Positions 1 through 5,404 of a DNA stretch of 6,556 nucleotides are shown one piece after another. Source of the stretch: UBA8437 sp963694825 (GTDB lineage: Bacteria > Planctomycetota > Planctomycetia > Planctomycetales > Planctomycetaceae); NCBI GenBank assembly GCA_963694825.1, contig CAVOEV010000260.1, positions 1-6,556 on the forward strand. Reading direction: 5' to 3'. The translations under genes were made by a program, and so were the position numbers. How positions within the stretch are numbered: the first letter of the stretch is position 1; every line of letters starts with the position of its first letter. The notes beneath the pieces were generated by a model. It did no database searches. It was not told the DNA's origin and saw only the letters and a program-made list of their open reading frames with translations.

Positions 1-46
1 CGCCACCCCTGCCCGCCACCCGAGTCCCACTGACGAGGCCCCTGCG

Positions 47-1531
47 ATGTGTTCACAGTTTTCACTCACACTGTTCGGCACCATCATCCTCCTCGCTGCG
101 GCTGCCACACCGCCAACCCACGCCGCCGGTCGACCCAACTTCCTGTTCATCCTGACCGACGACCAGTCGCCCGAAACTCTTTCGTGCTACGGCAACACAG
201 TTTGTCGAACACCGCACATCGATCGTCTCGCTCGCCGCGGCATCGTGCTCGATGATGCTCACCACATGGGTGCCTGGTCCGGAGCCGTCTGCACGGCGTC
301 CCGGACAATGATCATGACCGGCCGCACCGTCTGGCGGATCCCCGGAGCCCGCGGGCCGGGACTGACCAGCGACCGAGCCTCACGCCAGCAGGCTGCTCGG
401 AACAGCATGCCGGCAATTTTCAATCGCGGCGGCTACACCACGTTTCGGACCTGCAAGCGAGGCAACAGCTTTGGCGAAGCCAACCAGCTGTTCACCACCA
501 GTCACATCGCCACCCGCCGCGACGGCACACCCCCGACAGGGAGCCCCTGGCACGGCGATCGCGTGATGAATTTCCTGGCCCAACGCAGCGGCAAGGATAC
601 CACCGACCGGGCTCCGTTCCTGATCTACATGGGGTTCTCGCACCCTCACGATCCCAGAAACGCCCCACCTTTACTGGCCCGTTCTTACGGTGCCAGCAAC
701 TCCGGGCCGGGCAAGACGGTCAACCCCAAGTCGCCTCCATTGCCCGCCAATTACCTGCCCGCTCACCCGTTCCACCACGGACACCCCAACCTCCGGGACG
801 AAGTCAAGGTCCAGGGCGTGCTCAGGAAACGCGATCCAGCCACGATCCGGAACGAACTGGGACGCGAATACGCCTGCATCGAAAGCATCGATCGGCAGAT
901 CGGTCGAGTGATCCAGCATCTCGAGACGAGCGGAGAACTCGAAAACACCTACGTCGTCTTCACCTCCGATCATGGCATCGCGGTCGGACGACACGGATTG
1001 GTCGGCAAGCAAAACCTCTACGAACACACTTGGCGAGTCCCGTTTATCGTCACTGGCCCCGGCATCAAGCCCGGCACCCGAGCCTCGGGCTACATCTACC
1101 TACTCGATGTGCTCCGAACCTTTTGTGACCTCGCCGGCATCACGCCACCCGAAACGGTCGAAGGTCGGAGCTTCCGGGATGTGCTGGAAGGGAAAAGGTC
1201 GGCAGTTCGGACGACCCTGTATGGTGTTTACAGCGGAGGCACAAAACCGGGGATGCGAGCGGTCAAGTCCGGGCAGTTCAAGCTAATCAAGTACGACGTG
1301 CTCGACGGCAAGGTCCGCCAAACTCAACTGTTTGATCTCAAGCAGAATCCCCGCGAGTTCCTGGTCGAACATCAAACCCACTCGCTTGTCGAACTACTCG
1401 GACACAAACCCACGTCCGAACAAGTCAACCTGGCCGACGATCCCCGGCATCGAGCCAAGCGAAAGGAGCTCGAAGAACTGCTCCAACGCGAAATGAAACG
1501 GCTGGGCGACCCGTACCAACTGTCCGACTAG
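47..1531 (+). CDS. Secreted S1-family sulfatase (formylglycine-dependent, CTASR active-site motif)
   Basis: This 494-residue protein should hydrolyse sulfate esters outside the cytoplasm; the substrate cannot be read from sequence, but planctomycete enzymes of this type usually act on sulfated polysaccharides. A hydrophobic signal segment (about residues 7-27, likely cut near THA-AG) precedes the mature start RPNFLFILTDDQ. D38 and D39 are expected Ca2+ ligands. C82 in CTASR (82-86) is the residue that would be converted to formylglycine; the common motif is CxPSR, so the alanine is a less usual version. Further family residues are K137, the SHPHDP motif (198-203), D308-H309 in FTSDHG and K321. 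The usual GKWH motif appears as CKRGN, so its histidine is missing. The end has LFDLKQNP, then a roughly 25-residue insertion before NLADDP. The ATG is supported by GAGG at 35-38, eight bases upstream. Length is normal and the frame intact. The family call is secure; the substrate is unknown. Confidence 0.95.
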   Translation: MCSQFSLTLFGTIILLAAAATPPTHAAGRPNFLFILTDDQSPETLSCYGNTVCRTPHIDRLARRGIVLDDAHHMGAWSGAVCTASRTMIMTGRTVWRIPGARGPGLTSDRASRQQAARNSMPAIFNRGGYTTFRTCKRGNSFGEANQLFTTSHIATRRDGTPPTGSPWHGDRVMNFLAQRSGKDTTDRAPFLIYMGFSHPHDPRNAPPLLARSYGASNSGPGKTVNPKSPPLPANYLPAHPFHHGHPNLRDEVKVQGVLRKRDPATIRNELGREYACIESIDRQIGRVIQHLETSGELENTYVVFTSDHGIAVGRHGLVGKQNLYEHTWRVPFIVTGPGIKPGTRASGYIYLLDVLRTFCDLAGITPPETVEGRSFRDVLEGKRSAVRTTLYGVYSGGTKPGMRAVKSGQFKLIKYDVLDGKVRQTQLFDLKQNPREFLVEHQTHSLVELLGHKPTSEQVNLADDPRHRAKRKELEELLQREMKRLGDPYQLSD

Positions 1532-1542
1532 CTCCCCACCGA

Positions 1543-1574
1543 CCTCCGCCCCGGACGAGTGAACCAGGGGGAGG
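1543..1574. terminator. GC-rich hairpin after the sulfatase gene, possible bidirectional terminator
   Basis: CCTCC (1543-1547) plus CCC (1549-1551) can pair with GGG (1567-1569) plus GGAGG (1570-1574), with one bulged G and a 15-base loop. It begins 11 bases after the sulfatase stop and lies 21 bases past the 3' end of the tRNA-Leu on the opposite strand, so it sits where both convergent transcripts should end. Neither strand has a T-tract after it, so an intrinsic terminator is not clearly supported. Confidence 0.25.
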
Positions 1575-1595
1575 GGGACGGGCTGTCGATCGAAG

Positions 1596-1681
1596 TGCGC
1601 AAGAGAGGACTCGAACCTCCACGGGCCGTAAAGCCCACCAGGCCCTCAACCTGGCGCGTCTGCCAATTCCGCCACTTGCGC
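1596..1681 (-). tRNA. tRNA-Leu (anticodon GAG)
   Basis: This is an 86-nt class II tRNA read on the minus strand. The acceptor stem is GCGCAAG/CTTGCGC with discriminator A (1596), as expected for leucine. The anticodon stem CCAGG/CCTGG encloses the 7-base loop TTGAGGG; the anticodon GAG lies at 1645-1647 and reads CUC and CUU codons. The long variable arm has a GGGC/GCCC stem, which separates Leu from the short-arm tRNAs. The T arm is GGAGG-TTCGAGT-CCTCT with one G-U pair. The 3' CCA is not encoded, so it must be added enzymatically. All stems pair without mismatch, so the gene looks functional. It lies in the gap between the convergent sulfatase gene and the envelope operon. Confidence 0.97.
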
Positions 1682-1702
1682 AGAAGCCGTTTGGCATGAG
1701 CC

Positions 1703-1730
1703 AGTATAGCAACGGCGGCCCCGCCATCAA
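1703..1730 (-). promoter_or_regulatory. Sigma-70-type promoter of tRNA-Leu
   Basis: On the minus strand TTGATG (1725-1730, 4/6 match to the -35 consensus) and TATACT (1703-1708, 5/6 match to the -10 consensus) are separated by 16 bases. Initiation would fall near 1696, giving a 5' leader of about 15 bases before the tRNA, a normal length for RNase P processing. The tRNA therefore need not depend on readthrough from the upstream protein operon. The -35 hexamer lies in the loop of the hairpin at 1715-1745. Confidence 0.6.
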
Positions 1731-1745
1731 GAAGACCGGGGCCGC
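1715..1745 (-). terminator. Perfect 9-bp GC hairpin 18 bases after the operon stop, candidate terminator
   Basis: GCGGCCCCG (1715-1723) and CGGGGCCGC (1737-1745) are exact reverse complements separated by a 13-base loop. The hairpin starts 18 bases after the stop codon of the last operon gene, the typical place for a terminator. No T-run follows on the minus strand (the next bases are CCGTTGC), so it may be a weak or factor-assisted terminator, or an mRNA 3'-end stabiliser. It overlaps the tRNA promoter: the -35 box is in the loop. Confidence 0.4.
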
Positions 1746-1763
1746 GAATGCGGTCACAGTCAC

Positions 1764-3062
1764 CTAACGCACGCGGGCCTGGAACGTGATCACTCCGCCC
1801 ACGCCGCCGGGCAACGGTTCGTCCAGCTCAAAGACCAACACCATGCTGCCCTGCTCGTTGTCATCAACAGTGATCCGTCCACCCCGAGCCTCTGCTGCCG
1901 GAGTCTCTTCGGTCTCGTCGCTGAAGCCCAGAGTCGCACTGTCCTCGACGTATTCGAGTCGCGGCGAGAGATTGTCGACGATGCGGACCGCCGTCAGCGG
2001 TCGATCGCCCACGTTGTCAAATCTCAAGGTGAACCGGACCACGTCGTCCGATCGTGCCGACTCGCGATCGGCCAGCTTCAGAATCTTCAGCTGGCCGATT
2101 CGCCGGTGCTTGATCTCCACTCCCGTGTAGGCACCCACCCAGGGCGTCGACTGGATCGACTGACCCGTGGCCGTCGACGCCGTCGCGCGGGGTGACTCGT
2201 CGCCAGCCCACGCCGCAACGTTCGCCATCGACTTGGCCATCCGAGCCACATCGCCCTGGTCCATCCGCCCGGCAATCAATCGACCAGTGTCGCCAAACAC
2301 GTTGACCAGCTTCACGTGCTCGCCAGTACTCAACAACCGCGACACGCGAGCCGTCTGTAACTCGCTCAACAAACCGCTCGCCCGCGATCGCACCCTCGCA
2401 TCGACCGCGCCAGCCTGCTGGCTGTGCTGCCTGAGTGCATCGCGTTTCGTCAGTCGGACTTCTCGAGACAACCGGTGCGCCGAAGCCATCCGCTCGATCC
2501 CCAAACCCGCGACCGGCAACTGCACGGTCCGGACCGTCGCAAACCGAGGCGAATAAATGGCCACGCGGTTGCTCGGCAAGACGTGAGCCTCGCCCTCGTC
2601 GTCGGTGTACTCGGCAATCGTGTCCTCGGTCTCAACTCCGTGACGCAGAAATGTCTGGTAATGCACCGGATCGCCGCGGTCGCCACCGTCGATGACAAAC
2701 TCGTCAGGAAACGCCTCGACCACCGCTGGATCCGGACCGCCAGGTCCGGCCAGCTCGACCGCCTGCTGACGCAATATTGCAGGCAAATGGATCGGTTGGA
2801 TTGCTGAGACCGGAGGCCTCGGGGCCACAGCGGTCGATTCAACCCGAGCCGTGCCCGTCTCGACCTGGGCACCAACCGTCTCGATCGCCTCGACCGAATC
2901 CAATCCCGTCAGGCTGCCAACCGGGATCGTCGCACATCCGCCAGACACCAGCATGCCCAACACAGCCACAGTCGCCCACCTCCGCGACCAGCCTCGCGCT
3001 TCGACGCTGGCGTCCCGCCGTTCGCAACCTCTCCCGGTCAACTGTCCCACCAGATCGATCAC
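1764..3062 (-). CDS. DUF11-domain envelope lipoprotein-like protein (operon gene C)
   Basis: This 432-residue exported protein has no established function. A long basic N-terminus (arginines up to 28) precedes a hydrophobic stretch (about 29-42) ending in LVSGGC, with C43 as a possible lipidation site, although -3 is Ser rather than Leu. Residues 44-105 look like a flexible linker. A middle region (about 110-290) holds FVIDGGDRGDPVHYQTFLRH and NRVAIYSPRFATVRTV, which I associate with planctomycete hypothetical proteins. The C-terminal part (about 323-432, with FTLRFDNVGDRPL and DNLSPRLEYVEDSATL) matches DUF11, the Ig-like repeat also found in chlamydial OmcB. No cysteine follows C43, so OmcB-style disulfide cross-linking is excluded. 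The start is GTG; GTGA overlaps the stop of gene B by four bases and an ideal GAGGAGG lies five bases upstream, so translation is probably coupled. DUF11 is a firm call; the role is inferred. Confidence 0.85.
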   Translation of the reverse strand: MIDLVGQLTGRGCERRDASVEARGWSRRWATVAVLGMLVSGGCATIPVGSLTGLDSVEAIETVGAQVETGTARVESTAVAPRPPVSAIQPIHLPAILRQQAVELAGPGGPDPAVVEAFPDEFVIDGGDRGDPVHYQTFLRHGVETEDTIAEYTDDEGEAHVLPSNRVAIYSPRFATVRTVQLPVAGLGIERMASAHRLSREVRLTKRDALRQHSQQAGAVDARVRSRASGLLSELQTARVSRLLSTGEHVKLVNVFGDTGRLIAGRMDQGDVARMAKSMANVAAWAGDESPRATASTATGQSIQSTPWVGAYTGVEIKHRRIGQLKILKLADRESARSDDVVRFTLRFDNVGDRPLTAVRIVDNLSPRLEYVEDSATLGFSDETEETPAAEARGGRITVDDNEQGSMVLVFELDEPLPGGVGGVITFQARVR

Positions 3063-3916
3063 CGAATCCTCCTCGCCAGGTGAACCGCCCGAGCGTGGCC
3101 AGAGCGAATGCGAACCGAACCGGACGGTGCGGCAGACATCGACATCACGTTTCCGGACACCCGTCCGGAAGCGGACTCGTTTGAGAACTCGATTGGCAGT
3201 CGCCCCATCTGGAAGAAGTCTGCCGCTTCAGGAGATCCTTCGGCCGGTGCTCTGCGACTGCCCAGTCGCAGAATCACCATCGGACGCCCCGTGCGGTCGG
3301 CCTCGGCCAACGCGTTGGCCCGAGGATCCAGGTCGCGGACCATCATCGGTTTAGTCTGTTCGTTGCCGGCCGACAGTCGGGGTTCTTCGAGAAACACGAC
3401 CCGGGTGACCAGCTTCCCCTGCAATGCCAATCGGATGTCCTCGCCAGTCAACTCGACCGGAACTGGAAACTCGTACCGGCGTCCCAGCGGAGGATGCAGT
3501 CGATCGATCACTTCGATCGTCGGGTAAACCTGCACTCCAGGAAATTCGGGCATGTCACTGATCCCCACGCGGTAGGTGGCACCCACGAGCAGGCCGGCGG
3601 CATGAGGGGTCCGGGAGGTGGCCACTTTGTCCGCGCCTCGGCCCATCGCGTACCAGGTCACCCGACCACCTCCGTCGGGGCCGGTGTTGGTCAGTCGCAC
3701 CTCGATCGGCTGGAAGTACCGTTCACCTGGCGACACGCTTCGGCCCGACAGAGCCGACCAGCGGGCCACCCGGCCCGGTGTCATTCGAGCACTCAGTGGA
3801 AAATACCCCGCGTTGCCGTTGGGTGTCTGAGCAGACGAGGGGGCTGTCGACGAGAACAACAGCACCGTCACCATCGCCGCGCGAATCACGTTTGTCGGCA
3901 GATAGCCATGGAACAT
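3059..3916 (-). CDS. Secreted protein sharing a paralogous domain with gene A (operon gene B)
   Basis: I do not know a named function for this 285-residue exported protein. A signal peptide (about 1-29) ends in PSSAQ, with cleavage likely after Ala29. The core (about 112-220) includes GATYR (112-116), YPTIEV (131-136), PVELTGED (153-160), LVTRVVFLEEP (169-179), LDP (196-198), AEADR (204-208) and MVILRLGS (213-220). By hand alignment about one third of these positions are identical to residues 107-216 of gene A, with a single one-residue gap, so the two share a domain. Unlike A it has no Gly/Pro-rich tail, and it contains no cysteine. The start is uncertain: ATG at 3916 is chosen, but GTG at 3931 (290 aa) and ATG at 3874 (271 aa) are possible and none has a good ribosome site. 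It begins 49 bases after gene A and overlaps gene C by four, so it is the middle gene of the operon. Confidence 0.82.
   Translation of the reverse strand: MFHGYLPTNVIRAAMVTVLLFSSTAPSSAQTPNGNAGYFPLSARMTPGRVARWSALSGRSVSPGERYFQPIEVRLTNTGPDGGGRVTWYAMGRGADKVATSRTPHAAGLLVGATYRVGISDMPEFPGVQVYPTIEVIDRLHPPLGRRYEFPVPVELTGEDIRLALQGKLVTRVVFLEEPRLSAGNEQTKPMMVRDLDPRANALAEADRTGRPMVILRLGSRRAPAEGSPEAADFFQMGRLPIEFSNESASGRVSGNVMSMSAAPSGSVRIRSGHARAVHLARRIR
3068..3074 (-). promoter_or_regulatory. Strong Shine-Dalgarno site deciding the GTG start of gene C
   Basis: GAGGAGG on the minus strand lies five bases before the GTG at 3062-3060, inside the last codons of gene B. It is the best Shine-Dalgarno match in the window and fixes the GTG start. 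Its placement in the upstream gene together with the GTGA overlap points to translational coupling. Confidence 0.8.
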
Positions 3917-3965
3917 GGTTGGTGCAGTCACAGCTGTTGGGAGGGAGTGAAACTGGCGGGCACGA

Positions 3966-5141
3966 TTACCGTCGTGGCCGCGCCCACGCAGGTTGGCTGA
4001 GCGTACCGGGGGCGAAGGTCGGATGCTTCTCGGTGTAGATCACCTCGTTGACCGGCTTCGGCATGCTGATGCCCGGCTCATGCTTGACCACCACTCGGAA
4101 GTCCTTCACCGGGGCATGTCGCACGACCCGAGTGTTGTTCTTGACGGTGTAGCTCTGCAGTCCGGCCGGTCCGCCCAGGGGCAGGTGAGCCGGGCCGGGG
4201 AGCCCGATCGGCGTCGAAGTGATCGGCATGCCCCACTGCGGCGTGCCACCGACGCCAGAGACCGGGTTGATGCCCGGGAGACCGGGACCGCCAGGCTGGC
4301 CCATCAACATCGGGCCGGGAATGCCCGGCATCCCCTGGTCCATGATCGCGATCGGAGCCGGTGGCACGAACTGACCCTGGGCCCCGTCGGGACCCACTGC
4401 AGCATGGTAGGCCACAGGCTGAATGCCGCCCGGACCAAGCATCGCGGCACCGCCGCCGGCAGCCGGGCCACTGGTGGCCGTTTCCATATCCATGTTGCCG
4501 ACTCGCAAGACAACCATGATCGTGCCGCGACGGTCCGCCTCGGAAACCGGGTCGACGCCCGGGTCGAGTCGAGTCGATACCAACATCTCAACTCCGGCAA
4601 CCGCCAGCTCCTGGTGCTGAGGATCCGGTAGGTAAATCACCTTGGTCACAAAGTTGTTGCTCTCGATCTGGTCCAGATCCTCGTCGGTCAACTCCAACGG
4701 AACACTGTTGTGAGCCAGGTAGGCGTCGGTCGTGGGATGAGCCGGATAGACCTGCATCGTCGGATACAACGTCATCCCCTCGCGGCCGGCAACCTCGGTC
4801 AACTTCAACCGGTACGTGGCTCCCTGGACGAAGTCGTAGGTCGTCGGAGTCACCCGCTGGTTGTCGGCGTAGACGGCTCCCACCTTCCAACCGATCTTCA
4901 TGCCAACCGGGCGGATGAAGCGAAGCTGAGTCCGCCGAGTGGCGAACGATCGCGTCGTGCTACCCGGCTGCATGGCCGGTAAAACGCCGGGGCCTGGACC
5001 GTCCACCATCGGTCCGGGACGGCGCATCGAATGAGCCGGAGGGGCGTGGAATTCGCCGCTGTCACTGAAATCGCGACCGTCGACGTGGCATCCCACGCAA
5101 ACGATCAGAAAGGTTCCCAGTGCCAAGAAGTAGTATTTCAT
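3966..5141 (-). CDS. Lipoprotein-like envelope protein with Gly/Pro-rich segment (operon gene A)
   Basis: This 391-residue protein is the first gene of the minus-strand operon. It starts MKYYFLALGTFLIVCVGC, a short signal sequence with C18 as the candidate lipidation cysteine; the lipobox is imperfect because -3 is Cys. The ATG at 5141 is preferred because GAGGA lies seven bases upstream and the signal sequence starts there; the open frame runs back to 5321, but those 60 residues look non-coding. Residues 19-62 form a Pro/Gly-rich spacer. The core (about 107-216) carries GATYRLKLTEV, YPTMQV, VPLELTDED, FVTKVIYLPDP, RLDP, EADRRG and MVVLRVGN and is paralogous to gene B. Residues about 225-330 are rich in Gly, Pro and Met with short G-x-P runs, but are not a regular collagen repeat. 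A basic tail (330-374) follows. No cysteine remains after C18. I recognise the core as a recurrent planctomycete protein type without known function; surface or periplasmic location is inferred. Confidence 0.85.
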   Translation of the reverse strand: MKYYFLALGTFLIVCVGCHVDGRDFSDSGEFHAPPAHSMRRPGPMVDGPGPGVLPAMQPGSTTRSFATRRTQLRFIRPVGMKIGWKVGAVYADNQRVTPTTYDFVQGATYRLKLTEVAGREGMTLYPTMQVYPAHPTTDAYLAHNSVPLELTDEDLDQIESNNFVTKVIYLPDPQHQELAVAGVEMLVSTRLDPGVDPVSEADRRGTIMVVLRVGNMDMETATSGPAAGGGAAMLGPGGIQPVAYHAAVGPDGAQGQFVPPAPIAIMDQGMPGIPGPMLMGQPGGPGLPGINPVSGVGGTPQWGMPITSTPIGLPGPAHLPLGGPAGLQSYTVKNNTRVVRHAPVKDFRVVVKHEPGISMPKPVNEVIYTEKHPTFAPGTLSQPAWARPRR

Positions 5142-5148
5142 TGCAGAG

Positions 5149-5153
5149 TCCTC
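5149..5153 (-). promoter_or_regulatory. Shine-Dalgarno site deciding the start of gene A
   Basis: GAGGA on the minus strand lies seven bases before the ATG at 5141-5139. It selects this start over the longer open frame that reaches 5321, and it agrees with the signal peptide beginning at this ATG. Confidence 0.7.
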
Positions 5154-5209
5154 GTGACACTCCCGAATCCCCATCGACGGGTCCGACAGGATGTCCCTAG
5201 AATGGTCCA

Positions 5210-5219
5210 AAATCGATTT
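5210..5219. promoter_or_regulatory. 10-bp perfect palindrome in the divergent control region
   Basis: AAATCGATTT is a perfect palindrome in an AT-richer patch, 68 bases upstream of the gene A start and 185 bases upstream of the LolA-like gene start. A dimeric regulator site or a promoter element is possible. The same gap (5142-5404) contains two copies of GTCCGACA (5181-5188 and 5230-5237). No convincing -35/-10 pair was found for either gene, so the regulatory role is a guess from position. Confidence 0.3.
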
Positions 5220-5333
5220 CCTGTTCCAAGTCCGACAACTGACCCGGTTCCACTTCTCGCAACGAACTCGGACCGTGCCTTTATGACCTGTGTCCAACCC
5301 TGCTTTCGACCGTTTCGGCACCGGATCTTTGGC

Positions 5334-5351
5334 ATTTTCCGTATTTTCCGT
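5334..5351 (+). repeat. Perfect 9-bp tandem repeat upstream of the LolA-like gene
   Basis: ATTTTCCGT occurs twice back to back (5334-5342 and 5343-5351), 53 bases before the preferred start at 5405 and five bases before the alternative ATG at 5357. It is one of the most AT-rich spots in the control region. It could be a direct-repeat activator site, or contain a -10-like TATTTT (5342-5347), for which no matching -35 is visible. Confidence 0.5.
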
Positions 5352-5404
5352 ACAACATGAACACTCCTCGCAGCTTCTCTAATCGGCAACACGAGACAAC
5401 TCGC

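Noticed and set aside
1..33. Frame 1 is open from the window edge to a TGA at 31-33, possibly the last codons of an upstream gene.
   Set aside because: Ten codons of Pro/His-rich sequence are too short to support a gene, and no family feature is visible.
1425..1763. A 112-codon minus-strand open frame over the tRNA and the sulfatase end.
   Set aside because: It runs antisense through the tRNA-Leu gene, which explains its sequence, and its product has Arg/Pro-rich shadow composition.
2167..3354. Several plus-strand open frames of 86-167 codons opposite genes B and C.
   Set aside because: They are Arg/Ser/Pro-rich antisense shadows common in GC-rich DNA, without ribosome sites or recognisable domains.
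3907..3919. Inverted repeat CCATG-GAA-CATGG at the start of gene B.
   Set aside because: A five-base stem with a three-base loop is too weak to claim a regulatory hairpin; it mainly creates a second, out-of-frame ATG.
4135..4470. Collagen-like domain in gene A.
   Set aside because: The segment is Gly/Pro/Met-rich with scattered G-x-P triplets but lacks a sustained Gly-X-Y register.
5195..5260. Possible minus-strand promoter pairs for gene A (TTGTCG with GATTTT, TTGGAA with CATTCT, or an ECF-like GGAAC).
   Set aside because: Each matches only three or four consensus positions or has poor spacing; none is better than chance.
5142..5321. A 60-residue N-terminal extension of gene A.
   Set aside because: It contains no signal sequence, while the ATG at 5141 has a ribosome site and begins a typical lipoprotein-like signal peptide; the extension lies in the control region.
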